From the NCBI GenBank assembly GCA_030706685.1, contig JAUZOA010000002.1, positions 1 to 64,000 on the forward strand: a DNA stretch of 64,000 bases, in the 5' to 3' direction. Each line of letters begins with the position of its first letter. Positions within the stretch are counted from its first letter, which is position 1. Under the pieces are notes generated by a model. That model searched no databases and was not told where the DNA came from. It was given only the letters and a program-made list of their open reading frames with translations. This DNA is from Bacteroidota bacterium. Lineage in GTDB: Bacteria; Bacteroidota; Bacteroidia; Chitinophagales; Chitinophagaceae. Below, piece by piece: positions 16,398-25,678 of this stretch. The translations under genes and the position numbers were made by a program.

Positions 16398-17954
16398 TTA
16401 CTTACTCTGCATCTTTATCACCGGCACGATCATTTCTTCCAAACTCACCCCGCCATGCTGAAAAGTATTGCGGTAATAATTCACATAATAATTATAGTTA
16501 TTGGGATAACAGAGGAAACCGTCTTCCTTGGCAAAGATGAAAGAAGAGTTAATGGTCGGTACAGGTAATCCCGCTTCACGGGGATCGCGAAAAGCCAATA
16601 CTTCTTTGGGCTCATAATTAAGGTTACGGCCATGTTTATAACGCAGGTTTGTAGTAGTCTGCTTATCTCCCACTACTTTATACGGCGTCTTTACCCTTAC
16701 ACTGCCATGATCCGTTGCCAGTACAATTTTGATGTTCTTATCCGCTATTTTTTTCAATGCCTGGTGGAGCGGCGAATGCTCAAACCAGGAAGTAGTGATA
16801 CTGCGGTAACTCATTTCATCACCGGCCAATTCTTTGAGCACTTCCATTTCCGTCCTTGCATGACTAAGCATATCGACAAAATTGTAAACGATCACATTCA
16901 GATCATTGTTCAGCAGGTTGTGAATATTATTGACCAGGTCAAGACCAGCCTGGTTATTCAATACTTTGGTATAAGAAACCCTGAGATTATCTTTTCCCAG
17001 TCGTTTTAATTGCGCCCGGAAGAATTCCTCTTCATGCAGGTTCTTTCCCCCTTCTTCTTCATCGTTTTTCCATTGCTGCGGAAATTGTTTTTCAATATCG
17101 GCCGGCAGCAGTCCGGCAAAAATAGCATTACGGCAATATTGCGTAGCCGTAGGCAATATGCTGTAAAAGCTGTCCTCCTCCACTATCCGGAAACTTTCAG
17201 AAAATATGGGTTGTATGGCTTTCCATTGATCGAAGCGCAGGTTATCAATCAATACAAAAAATAAAGGAGTGCCCTTTTCCAGGTGGGGCAGCACTTTAAA
17301 CTTCAATAAGGTATGTGACATTACCGGGCCATCTGTACTTTTAGCATTCACCCAGCCAGCATAATGTTTAGAAATGAATTTAAAGAATTCGGTATTGGCT
17401 TCGCTTTTCTGGCTTTGCAATACTTCCTGCATTTCCGGGCTGTCACTTTTTTCCATTTCGAGTTCCCAGTAGACAAGTTTCTTATAAATATCCATCCATT
17501 CGTTGTAATCAGGATTGCTGTTCAGCGCCATGAATAAATTGCGAAACTGCTGCTGGTAGGCGGTTGTTGTTTTCTCTGCCACCAGTCTCTTATTATCTAT
17601 GATCTTTTTCAGGCTCAGCCAGACCTGGTTGGGATTCACCGGTTTGATCAAATAATCACTGATCTGGCTGCCGATGGCTTCGTCCATCAGGTTTTCCGTT
17701 TCATTTTTTGTAATTAAAACAACCGGCAACGACTGGTTGATCTCTTTGATCTTGGCCAGGGTTTCCAAACCGGTTATTCCCGGCATTGTTTCATCGATCA
17801 AAACGACATCTACCGGGTTATCCTTGACATAGTCAATAGCATCAAACCCATTGGTAAAAGTCTGTACTTCATAGCCCTTGTTTTCCAAAAATAATTTCTG
17901 CGATTGCAGGCTTTCTATTTCGTCGTCTACCCAGATAATTTTTGCTACTGCCAT
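16398..17954 (-). CDS. porX: Response regulator with PglZ/alkaline-phosphatase-type domain; T9SS regulator PorX
   Basis: 518 residues. The N-terminal receiver (1-120) has Asp10/Asp11, phosphoacceptor Asp54 (VLIDETMPG), Thr82 and Lys104 (YLIKP). A helical linker leads to a C-terminal PglZ domain (about 210-518) with FFVLIDNLRFDQWK, LATDHGSVRVKTP and RYKHGRNL, the expected metal-site segments. This receiver-PglZ pairing matches PorX, which with PorY and a sigma factor controls type IX secretion genes in Porphyromonas and relatives. Cargo genes with T9SS signals lie at 31-46 kb. The gene stands alone. Confidence 0.9.
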   Translation of the reverse strand: MAVAKIIWVDDEIESLQSQKLFLENKGYEVQTFTNGFDAIDYVKDNPVDVVLIDETMPGITGLETLAKIKEINQSLPVVLITKNETENLMDEAIGSQISDYLIKPVNPNQVWLSLKKIIDNKRLVAEKTTTAYQQQFRNLFMALNSNPDYNEWMDIYKKLVYWELEMEKSDSPEMQEVLQSQKSEANTEFFKFISKHYAGWVNAKSTDGPVMSHTLLKFKVLPHLEKGTPLFFVLIDNLRFDQWKAIQPIFSESFRIVEEDSFYSILPTATQYCRNAIFAGLLPADIEKQFPQQWKNDEEEGGKNLHEEEFFRAQLKRLGKDNLRVSYTKVLNNQAGLDLVNNIHNLLNNDLNVIVYNFVDMLSHARTEMEVLKELAGDEMSYRSITTSWFEHSPLHQALKKIADKNIKIVLATDHGSVRVKTPYKVVGDKQTTTNLRYKHGRNLNYEPKEVLAFRDPREAGLPVPTINSSFIFAKEDGFLCYPNNYNYYVNYYRNTFQHGGVSLEEMIVPVIKMQSK

Positions 17955-17964
17955 TTTGGAAGAT

Positions 17965-18095
17965 TTTGTTATCGTTTGTTGTTTATTGTTTATGGTCTAC
18001 AGTTGATGGTTGCTAAAGGCTGAAAGTTCGCTTTTTACAGGATAATTGCTGTTACAGGCAACCATAAACTAAAAACAATAAACCTTAAACCATAA
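17965..18095. repeat. Imperfect inverted repeat between porX and the HD-domain gene
   Basis: GTTTATTGTTTATGG and AGTTGATGGTTGC on the left face GCAACCATAAACTAAAAACA and AATAAACC on the right. The left arm has about 9 extra bases. It lies in a divergent spacer, so it is not a shared terminator. Confidence 0.5.
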
Positions 18096-18133
18096 CTATA
18101 AACCCAAATTTAGCTTTTTAAATCTCCCCTTTG

Positions 18134-18141
18134 TACTTTTG
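18134..18141 (+). promoter_or_regulatory. -7 box of the HD-domain gene
   Basis: TACTTTTG, an exact TAnnTTTG match 28 bases before ATG 18170. It implies a transcript start near 18148, which argues against the in-frame start at 18131. Confidence 0.5.
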
Positions 18142-18169
18142 CCGCCTTGCCTTTAACAAAAACGCAACA

Positions 18170-19393
18170 ATGATAGCCGTTCGCAAGATCATCAACGACC
18201 CCGTCTATGGTTTTATTACCATTGACCATCCGTTGATCCTGCAGATAATCTCCCATCCCTGCTACCAGCGTTTGCGGAATATTCACCAGATGGCTTTTGC
18301 CCACCTGGTTTACCCCGGCGCGGTACATTCAAGATTACATCATTCTTTGGGCGCCTATCATCTCATGTGCAATGCGCTCAGCGAGCTGAAAAGTAAAAAC
18401 ATTGAAATCAGCCCGGAAGAAGAACTGGGAGCCAAAATCGCCATACTATTACACGATATTGGTCATGGCCCCTTCTCCCATGCGCTCGAAAATGAATTGA
18501 TCCCCGGCATCCGGCATGAAGCCATTTCTTTACTGATCATCCAAAAAATGGATGAAGAGTTCAACGGACAGTTGCAAACCGCTATGGCTATTTTCACCAA
18601 TCAATACCCGAAAAGATTCTTATACCAGCTCGTCTCCGGGCAATTGGATGTAGACAGGATGGATTATCTCAACCGCGACAGCTTTTTTACCGGCGTGGCG
18701 GAAGGTGTGATCGGTTATGACCGTATCATCAAAATGCTGACCGTAAAAGACGGGGATCTGATGGTAGAAGAAAAAGCTATTTATTCCATTGAAAAATTTT
18801 TAGTATCAAGACGTCTTATGTACTGGCAGGTTTACCTGCATAAAACAGTCCTGGCCGCTGAAATGATGCTGGTAAAGATCATCCGCAGGGCAAAAGAATT
18901 AATAGCCCAAAAAGAAAAGGTTATGGCTGTTTCCGCATCATTTGATTTTTTTCTCCAGTCCGCCAACGGGAATATCGCTATTGAACAGCATTTGGAGACA
19001 TTCTGCAACCTCGACGACCATGATGTGATGGCCACTATCAAAAACTGGAGTCGTCATCCCGATAAAATACTGGCAATCCTTTGCCGTTCTTTAACAGACC
19101 GGCATTTGTACAAAGTAAAATTGCAGGCAGGACCTGTCGATCCGGACCTTGTAAAAGCAAAAACAAAGGAAGCAATGGACAAATTAGGAATTACAGCCAG
19201 TGAAGCGGCTTATTTTGTTTTTACAGGTACTACCAGCAACACGACTTACAACCCGGGAGATGAACGCATCAACATCTTATTCAAAGACGGCACAATAAAA
19301 GATATTTCGAAAGTAGATAATGCGCTCATTCAACAGAACAGCAGTCTCGCGATCGGCGAGATTAAAAAATATTACATTTGTTACCTTAGATAG
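18170..19393 (+). CDS. HD-domain phosphohydrolase (dNTPase-like)
   Basis: 407 residues from ATG 18170, chosen because MIAVRKIINDPVYGFI is the usual family N-terminus and a -7 box lies just upstream. The HD signature is complete: HSRLHHSLGAYHL, then ILLHDIGHGPFSHALEN, then the LDVDRMDYLNRDSFFTGV segment. Relatives include deoxynucleotide triphosphohydrolases and the YwfO type. In many Bacteroidota this gene lies directly before lpxD, as here (28-base gap), suggesting one transcript. Substrate not determined. Confidence 0.9.
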   Translation: MIAVRKIINDPVYGFITIDHPLILQIISHPCYQRLRNIHQMAFAHLVYPGAVHSRLHHSLGAYHLMCNALSELKSKNIEISPEEELGAKIAILLHDIGHGPFSHALENELIPGIRHEAISLLIIQKMDEEFNGQLQTAMAIFTNQYPKRFLYQLVSGQLDVDRMDYLNRDSFFTGVAEGVIGYDRIIKMLTVKDGDLMVEEKAIYSIEKFLVSRRLMYWQVYLHKTVLAAEMMLVKIIRRAKELIAQKEKVMAVSASFDFFLQSANGNIAIEQHLETFCNLDDHDVMATIKNWSRHPDKILAILCRSLTDRHLYKVKLQAGPVDPDLVKAKTKEAMDKLGITASEAAYFVFTGTTSNTTYNPGDERINILFKDGTIKDISKVDNALIQQNSSLAIGEIKKYYICYLR

Positions 19394-19421
19394 CTAATAG
19401 CCGACAGCTAAAAGATTTACT

Positions 19422-20465
19422 ATGACGTTTCCCGCATCCCAGATAGCACTTATCATCAATGGTAAAATAGAAGGAGATGCCGGCGCCGTCGTTACCTCTT
19501 TCGGTAAAATAGAAGAAGCTCAAAAGGGCCAGCTTTCTTTTTTGGCTAATCCCAAATACGAAGAGTATTTATATAGTACACAGGCATCTGTCATTATCAT
19601 CAACGACATCTTTGAGCTTAAACGCCCTGTCAGCGCAACCCTGATCCGCGTTCCGGATGCCTATACAGCTTTTGCCACTTTATTGGCCAAATACCAGGAG
19701 ATCATGGAGCAGCAGCTAAGCGGTATTCAGCAACCCAGTTATATCGCGAAGACCGTATCTTATGGTGAAAATGTTTATATCGGCGCCTTCGCCTATATCG
19801 GCGAAAATGTAAAAATTGGGAATCATTCAAAGATATTCCCCAATGCGTTCATCGGTGATGGAGTAACGATTGGCAACAACAGCATTATCCATCCGGGTGT
19901 AAAGATCTATCATGATTGTAAGGTAGGTAACCAGGTGATCATTCATGCCGGTACCGTGGTCGGGAGCGATGGTTTCGGTTTTGCCCCCCAGGCAGACGGA
20001 AGTTTTAAGAAAGTACCGCAAATCGGCAATGTGGTAATCGAAGATAATGTGGAGATCGGTGCCAATACAACCATTGACAGGGCAACGATAGGCTCTACAC
20101 TGATCAAATCTGGCGCAAAACTTGATAACCTGATACAGGTAGCTCACAATGTAGAGATCGGTCATAGTACCGTCATGGCCGCACAGTCAGGCGTTAGTGG
20201 CAGTACAAAGATTGGCAATGGCGCTATGATCGGAGGACAAGTCGGTATCGTTGGCCATATACAGATCGGTGATGGTGCAAAGATCAATGCGCAAAGCGGC
20301 GTCAGCAAGTCTGTTGAACCCGGTAAAGCCGTTACCGGTTCTCCCGCCTATGAATATACAGCCGCTCTCCGCAGCCAGGCTATCAGCCGGAAACTTCCTG
20401 AATTGGAAAAAAGAATAAAAGAACTGGAAGCGCTGGTGAAACAACTGGTGAACGAGAAGGTATAA
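19422..20465 (+). CDS. lpxD: UDP-3-O-(3-hydroxyacyl)glucosamine N-acyltransferase
   Basis: 347 residues. The N-terminal uridine-binding domain (about 1-100) is followed by left-handed beta-helix hexapeptide repeats (YIGENVKIGNHSKIFPNAFI and so on). The catalytic His is in QVAHNVEIGHST, followed by AAQSGVSGSTKIG. It ends in a coiled helix (KLPELEKRIKELEALVKQLV) that trimerises. It adds the second acyl chain in lipid A synthesis. The usual next step gene, lpxC-fabZ, lies 6.3 kb downstream rather than adjacent. Confidence 0.95.
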   Translation: MTFPASQIALIINGKIEGDAGAVVTSFGKIEEAQKGQLSFLANPKYEEYLYSTQASVIIINDIFELKRPVSATLIRVPDAYTAFATLLAKYQEIMEQQLSGIQQPSYIAKTVSYGENVYIGAFAYIGENVKIGNHSKIFPNAFIGDGVTIGNNSIIHPGVKIYHDCKVGNQVIIHAGTVVGSDGFGFAPQADGSFKKVPQIGNVVIEDNVEIGANTTIDRATIGSTLIKSGAKLDNLIQVAHNVEIGHSTVMAAQSGVSGSTKIGNGAMIGGQVGIVGHIQIGDGAKINAQSGVSKSVEPGKAVTGSPAYEYTAALRSQAISRKLPELEKRIKELEALVKQLVNEKV

Positions 20466-20674
20466 TAAAAAAAACTAACACGAATTTCTTAACCGTACAA
20501 TTTCGTTTTGTAAACCCGGGTACAATTACGCTTGTTATCTTAATAGTAATGTTGTTACTTGCTTTACTACTATAATCCTGCCCTGGCACAAATCCACTGC
20601 TTCCCCCACCCGGCGTTAATGCTACTATCCGAACCAATCTGGCACTGAACGATCATAATTAAATTCATGCAACC

Positions 20675-22444
20675 ATGATAAGGCGTTCTTTATTCCGTGG
20701 TCTTTCCATCCAGCAACGGCTCCCTCTTTTGATATGTGTGCTTTTATTAAGCATCATGATTACGTTTAGCTGGATTTCTTATATCGGTGTAAAAAAAGCT
20801 GCCCTTAATACAGGTAAAGAAAGATTACGTACACTGACGGATCAGCTTAGCTCAATGTTCTCCCAGTCTTACCAAACAATTATGGTAGCTACCCATGTGG
20901 CAGCAGGACAGGAATCCATAAAAAAAAGCCTGGAAGGCGGCGGGCCTGAATTTCAAACCGACGCCATGCAGGTATTGCAAAAGCTAAGACTTGACAGCAC
21001 CTGGGTCCTGACAGAATTACTGAATGCAAACCGGCAACCGGTTCTTCACTCTGCAAAAGATTCCATACAATTCAGCGCAAGATTTGATTCATTATGGCCA
21101 ACACTTACTCTTAACGACCAGGGAGGAATTGGAAAAATATATTGGCTGAAAGATTCAATGTATTATCCCATTATTGTTCCGGTCACTGACAATAAACAGG
21201 TCATTGGTCACCTGGTAAGATGGCGCCTCATAGCTGCTACCCCAAAAGCGCTTGAACAGCTTTCGAAACTTATAGGCACAGAGGCCAGGCTTTATATCGG
21301 CAATGCTGACGGAAGTCTCTGGACAGATATGATCAAACCTGTCTCCTATCAACAGTTGGATACCGGGCATTTTCGGGAACCATTCGAATACGTGGGGAAG
21401 CAGGGGAAGCAGGTTATAGCAGCAGCACGACCTATTAACAATACTCCCTGGCTGGTATCGGTTGAGTTTTCCAGGAACCTGGTTTTGAAAACAGCCAACG
21501 ATTTCCTCCAATGGATCATTATCGCAGGCAGCATATTAATCGCGGTCGGCATTTTCATAGCCTGGCTCATGAGCCGCAGCATTACAGGACCACTGAATAA
21601 CCTGACTGCCGCCTCATCAGCTATTGCCAATGGCGACTATTCAGCAACCGTTGCGGTAGACCGTAAAGATGAAATCGGTAAACTTAGCCGGGCATTCAAT
21701 ACTATGATCGGACAGGTTAGCAGGGCAAGAGAGGGTATGGAACAAAAAATAATAGAAACCAGTGAAGTGAATGAACAACTTCGCAGTTTATCCGCGTATC
21801 TCCAAAATGTAAGAGAAGATGAACGTATGCATATTGCCCGTGAGATGCATGATGAGCTGGGGCAATTGCTCACCGGTTTTAAAATGGATGTATCATCACT
21901 AAAAAGGAAATTAGCAGAAACCAATGACACGGCGATAAATGAGAAGCTGGACAACATGTCTTCGGTGATTGATGAAGCGGTAAAATTCGTCAGGAAACTG
22001 GCTACCGAACTTCGTCCCAGCATTCTTGATGACCTGGGCCTCGTACCTGCACTCGAATGGCATAGCCAGGAATTTGAAAAAAGATACAGTATCAAAATAG
22101 AATTTCTTTCCCGGGTACATCAGCTTAGCACATCTCCGCTTTTAGCAACAGGTCTTTTTCGCATGTACCAGGAATCATTAACCAATGTGGCCCGTCACTC
22201 CAATGCTGATAAAGTAAAGGTTAGCCTGCAGGCAATAAATGATGAAATAATCCTTTCTATTACTGATAATGGTAAAGGATTCGATATTTCACAAGCCAGT
22301 AAAAAAACCCTGGGATTACTGGGAATGAAGGAAAGAGCCGCAATGCTGGGAGGGAAACTGGAGATCATCTCAGAACAGGGAAAAGGTACTACTATCACTA
22401 TATCTGTAAAGCAGGAACTGGAAGAGAAGGTAATGGTGAGGTAG
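20675..22444 (+). CDS. Sensor histidine kinase (HAMP, HisKA_3, HATPase)
   Basis: 589 residues. TM1 is at about 16-36, an extracytoplasmic sensor domain at 40-275 (double-Cache-like, not certain), TM2 at 280-299 and HAMP at 300-353. The HisKA_3 dimerisation motif is IAREMHDELGQLL with His392. The ATPase has SLTNVARHS (N box), ITDNGKGFD and LGLLGMKERAAMLGG, as in NarX/UhpB kinases. These partner with LuxR/NarL-type response regulators, but none is adjacent; the next gene is an acylase. Signal unknown. Confidence 0.92.
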   Translation: MIRRSLFRGLSIQQRLPLLICVLLLSIMITFSWISYIGVKKAALNTGKERLRTLTDQLSSMFSQSYQTIMVATHVAAGQESIKKSLEGGGPEFQTDAMQVLQKLRLDSTWVLTELLNANRQPVLHSAKDSIQFSARFDSLWPTLTLNDQGGIGKIYWLKDSMYYPIIVPVTDNKQVIGHLVRWRLIAATPKALEQLSKLIGTEARLYIGNADGSLWTDMIKPVSYQQLDTGHFREPFEYVGKQGKQVIAAARPINNTPWLVSVEFSRNLVLKTANDFLQWIIIAGSILIAVGIFIAWLMSRSITGPLNNLTAASSAIANGDYSATVAVDRKDEIGKLSRAFNTMIGQVSRAREGMEQKIIETSEVNEQLRSLSAYLQNVREDERMHIAREMHDELGQLLTGFKMDVSSLKRKLAETNDTAINEKLDNMSSVIDEAVKFVRKLATELRPSILDDLGLVPALEWHSQEFEKRYSIKIEFLSRVHQLSTSPLLATGLFRMYQESLTNVARHSNADKVKVSLQAINDEIILSITDNGKGFDISQASKKTLGLLGMKERAAMLGGKLEIISEQGKGTTITISVKQELEEKVMVR

Positions 22445-22516
22445 TGATAAATTTTGGAAAGTGGCCCCGATAGCTACCAGGAGGGAAATTGAGAAATTTA
22501 TTCTTTACTTTTCAGG

Positions 22517-24565
22517 ATGAAAAAATGGTTCCCCCTCTTTTTACTTTTCAGCGTTCAGCTTGCAGCACAGAAGATCAATCCCAATACTATCACGATTGCC
22601 AGGGACAGCTTTGGCGTACCCCATATTTTCGCGGCTACTGATCCGGAAGTAGCTTATGGCCTGGCATGGGCACATGCCGAAGATGATTTCAACACACTCC
22701 AGTTAGTTGTATTGTCGGGAAAAGCAAAGCTTGGCGCCGCTCTTGGCAAAAAAGGAGCTGAAGCCGATTACGTAATCGATTTATTACGTTGCCGTCAGCT
22801 CGTGGACGAACAATGGAACACTTTGAGCCCCGATTTTATTCAGTTGATAAAAGGATATGTGCAGGGCCTGAATGACTATGCCAAAAAACATCCGGATGAA
22901 GTAAAATATAAAAAGGCATTCCCTTTCGATGAAAAAGAATATATGACGGCCGTGATCTTCTCGGTAGCTATCTTTTGCGGGGTAGATTATACATTACCGG
23001 AGATACTTGGAGGCAAAGTGGCTACACTGCCCGGTTTCTCTTCACAGGGTTCTAATGCTTTTGCTTTTCATCCATCCAGGACCGCGACGGGTGAGGCATT
23101 TTTAGCCATCAATGCACATCAGCCGGTGGAAGGTCCCACTGCTTTTTATGAAGCGCATGTACAAAGTGAGCAGGGCTGGAATATGCTTGGAGGTCTTCTC
23201 GCCGGCGGCTGTGTGATCCTCCATGGCACCAATGAAAATCTTGGCTGGGCACATACCGTCAACTATCCTGATAAGATTGATGTGTACCAGTTACAAATGA
23301 ATCCCGAAAATAACAATCAATACAAATTTGATGACCAGTGGGTGAATCTCGAAGTAAAGAAAGCAAAATTGAAAGTAAAGGGCATCCCTGTTACGATTGG
23401 TAAAAAAATATACTGGAGTAAGTACGGGGCGACAGTAAAGACGAAACAGGGAGTTTTTTCTTTACGCTTGCCGGCCACCATGGATATAAGAGTCATGGAG
23501 GAATGGTACCGCATGAATAAGGCAAGGAATTTTACTGAATTCTACCGGGCATTAAGCATGAATAGCCTCCCCATGTTCAATATTATGTATGCCGACAGGT
23601 ACGACACCATTTTTTATATCAGCAATGTAAAATTGCCCCGTCGTAATCCTGATCCGAAATATAACTGGCGCGGCACACTGCCCGGCAATACCTCTGCTAC
23701 GCTCTGGACAGAATTCAAACCCGAGAAAGAATTGCCCCAGTATATCAATCCTTCATCAGGTTATTTGTTTAATACCAATCATTCTCCTTTTTTTGCGACA
23801 GATCCAAAGGATAACCTCGATAGCAATAAATATGACCCGAATGATGGCTTTGAAAGATACCACAACAACCGCAGCCAGCGCGTTACTGAATTAATGAAAG
23901 GGATTGATAAAATTGACTACGCTGCGTTTAAACGACTAAAATTTGACCAGCAGCTCCCCCAGCAACTGCAATATCGTTATGGCATTGATACGATGCTGGG
24001 CATGGACGCGAATAGTTACCCGGCATTAAAAGATGTCATTACCTGCCTGCAGCAATGGGATCATAAAGCTATTGCCACCAGCAAAGGCGCCGCGGTTTTT
24101 TTACTGGCTTATGAATACGTATCGAAGAAATTAACCGGTGTTCCCGCGCGCCAATTAACCAAAGCTGAATCACTGGAAACCTATCAATACATAAACGACT
24201 ACCTGCTGAAATACTTTGGGAAGACGGATTGCAGCCTGGGTGATATTCAAAAATTAATACGGGGTAATGATATAAGACCTGCCTGGGGTTTGCCCGACGT
24301 GCTTACTGCCGCTTATACGGATCCTTATAAAAACGGTCTCCGCAAAGTTGTATCCGGTGATGCATATATCTGCTTCGTCCGCTACCCCAAAAATGGGTTG
24401 CCCATTATTGAATCGGTTAATACCTTCGGCGCTTCTTCCCATCCCGGTTCACCGCATTTTAAGGACCAGATGACCATGTTTCAAAACCAGCAGACCAAAC
24501 ACATGACATTGGACAAACAGGAAGTATTGAAGACAGCAGAAAGAGTTTATCATCCCGGCGAATAA
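22517..24565 (+). CDS. Penicillin-acylase-family amidohydrolase, secreted
   Basis: 682 residues. Signal peptide MKKWFPLFLLFSVQLAAQ, then the alpha-chain region with ITIARDSFGVPHIFAATD and AEDDFNTLQ. The expected autocatalytic N-terminal nucleophile is Ser179 in SQGSNAFAFHPSRTATG, starting the beta chain; GWAHTVNYPDKIDVY and LFNTNHSPFF follow. The family cleaves amides such as beta-lactam side chains, acyl-homoserine lactones or acyl peptides. The variant GSNAFAF (usual SN-[SA]-W) and the secreted context leave the substrate open. The ChaN-like gene follows at 33 bases. Confidence 0.88.
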   Translation: MKKWFPLFLLFSVQLAAQKINPNTITIARDSFGVPHIFAATDPEVAYGLAWAHAEDDFNTLQLVVLSGKAKLGAALGKKGAEADYVIDLLRCRQLVDEQWNTLSPDFIQLIKGYVQGLNDYAKKHPDEVKYKKAFPFDEKEYMTAVIFSVAIFCGVDYTLPEILGGKVATLPGFSSQGSNAFAFHPSRTATGEAFLAINAHQPVEGPTAFYEAHVQSEQGWNMLGGLLAGGCVILHGTNENLGWAHTVNYPDKIDVYQLQMNPENNNQYKFDDQWVNLEVKKAKLKVKGIPVTIGKKIYWSKYGATVKTKQGVFSLRLPATMDIRVMEEWYRMNKARNFTEFYRALSMNSLPMFNIMYADRYDTIFYISNVKLPRRNPDPKYNWRGTLPGNTSATLWTEFKPEKELPQYINPSSGYLFNTNHSPFFATDPKDNLDSNKYDPNDGFERYHNNRSQRVTELMKGIDKIDYAAFKRLKFDQQLPQQLQYRYGIDTMLGMDANSYPALKDVITCLQQWDHKAIATSKGAAVFLLAYEYVSKKLTGVPARQLTKAESLETYQYINDYLLKYFGKTDCSLGDIQKLIRGNDIRPAWGLPDVLTAAYTDPYKNGLRKVVSGDAYICFVRYPKNGLPIIESVNTFGASSHPGSPHFKDQMTMFQNQQTKHMTLDKQEVLKTAERVYHPGE

Positions 24566-24598
24566 GAAATTAACTGAATAATTCCGAAAACATCATTC

Positions 24599-25453
24599 AT
24601 GAAAAAAACAACTCTCGTTTTCTTATCATGGCTATTAGCAGCGACAATCTCCGGGCAGCAAAAACCCGCCTACATTTTATACAATTCCGAAGGCAAAAAA
24701 GTGTCTTACAAAAAAATGATCCGGGCGCTGGAACAAAAAGATATTGTCCTGTTTGGCGAATTCCATAATAACCCTATCTCTCATTGGCTGGAATTGTCCA
24801 TAACAAAAGATTGCGGGGAATCGCGCGGTCTTGTGCTGGGTGCCGAAATGTTTGAGCAGGATAACCAGCAGGCCCTCGATATGTACCTGCAGGGAAAGAT
24901 CAGCGACAAAGGGCTTGATTCCCTGGCAAGACTATGGAAAAATTACAGGACCGATTACGCGCCATTGGTGAATTATGCCAAAGAAAAAAAACTATCCTTT
25001 GCAGCCAGTAATATACCAAGACGTTATGCCTCCCTGGTGGCCAAAGGAGGTTTTGAGATATTGGATACCCTTCCCGCAATTGAAAAAGCATGGATGGCTC
25101 CATTGCCTGTCGCTTATGACCCTGAATTGCCGGGTTATAAAAAAATGAAAGACATGCTCCCGGGCCACGGAGGCGATAATTTACCAAAGGCCCAGGCGAT
25201 AAAAGACGCGACGATGGCTCATTTCATTTTACAGTATTATAAACCCGGCAGCCTGTTCATTCATTACAACGGATCCTATCATTGCGAAAACTATGAAGGT
25301 ATCTTATGGTATTTACAAAAACAAAGGCCGGAATTAAAATACGCCACTATCACCACGGTATCACAAAAAAATATTCAAAAATTATCCGGGGAGAATAAGC
25401 ATAAAGCTGATTTTATTATCTGCGTGGATGGAGATATGACGACGACCTACTAA
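24599..25453 (+). CDS. ChaN-like (haem-binding/Tiki superfamily) secreted protein
   Basis: 284 residues with a signal peptide (MKKTTLVFLSWLLAATISGQ). It has IVLFGEFHNNPISHWLEL near residue 50, GAEMFEQDNQQALDMYLQG near 80, and GSLFIHYNGSYHCENYEGI toward the end, as in ChaN/EreA-like folds. ChaN of Campylobacter is an iron-regulated haem-binding lipoprotein; this protein lacks an obvious lipobox, so it is probably periplasmic. It is co-directional with and close to the acylase gene. Function otherwise unknown. Confidence 0.82.
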   Translation: MKKTTLVFLSWLLAATISGQQKPAYILYNSEGKKVSYKKMIRALEQKDIVLFGEFHNNPISHWLELSITKDCGESRGLVLGAEMFEQDNQQALDMYLQGKISDKGLDSLARLWKNYRTDYAPLVNYAKEKKLSFAASNIPRRYASLVAKGGFEILDTLPAIEKAWMAPLPVAYDPELPGYKKMKDMLPGHGGDNLPKAQAIKDATMAHFILQYYKPGSLFIHYNGSYHCENYEGILWYLQKQRPELKYATITTVSQKNIQKLSGENKHKADFIICVDGDMTTTY

Positions 25454-25469
25454 GAGAAATGCAAAATCA

Positions 25470-25670
25470 GAAAGTGCGGGCAGTGGCTCATTTTGAAAAG
25501 TGAGATTGGGAAATTGGGAAATCTTTTCAAGCCGAATATTCTTTTATCCGCCGGTTCTCAGGCTGTTTCGAAGAAATAACGGGATTTCAACTTTGAACAA
25601 ATTTCCCATTTTCCCATTTTCCCATTTTCAAAATTCCAAAATGAGTTATTACTCGCACTTCCCGTCTTTC
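25470..25670. repeat. Large imperfect inverted repeat with a tandem TTCCCATT run
   Basis: The left arm (25470-25530) carries AAGTGCG, GCTCATTTTG and ATTGGGAAATTGGGAAA. The right arm (25588-25670) carries three tandem TTCCCATT units, AAAATGAG and CGCACTT. It lies between convergent genes and probably ends both transcripts. Confidence 0.65.
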
Positions 25671-25678
25671 CGTCTTTT

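Noticed and set aside
20383-20637. 84-codon minus-strand frame between lpxD and the kinase gene
   Set aside because: It runs antisense into lpxD and has no recognisable domain.
25594-25627. Tandem TTCCCATT units as a possible CRISPR or satellite array
   Set aside because: Only three 8-base units with no spacers; part of an inverted repeat.
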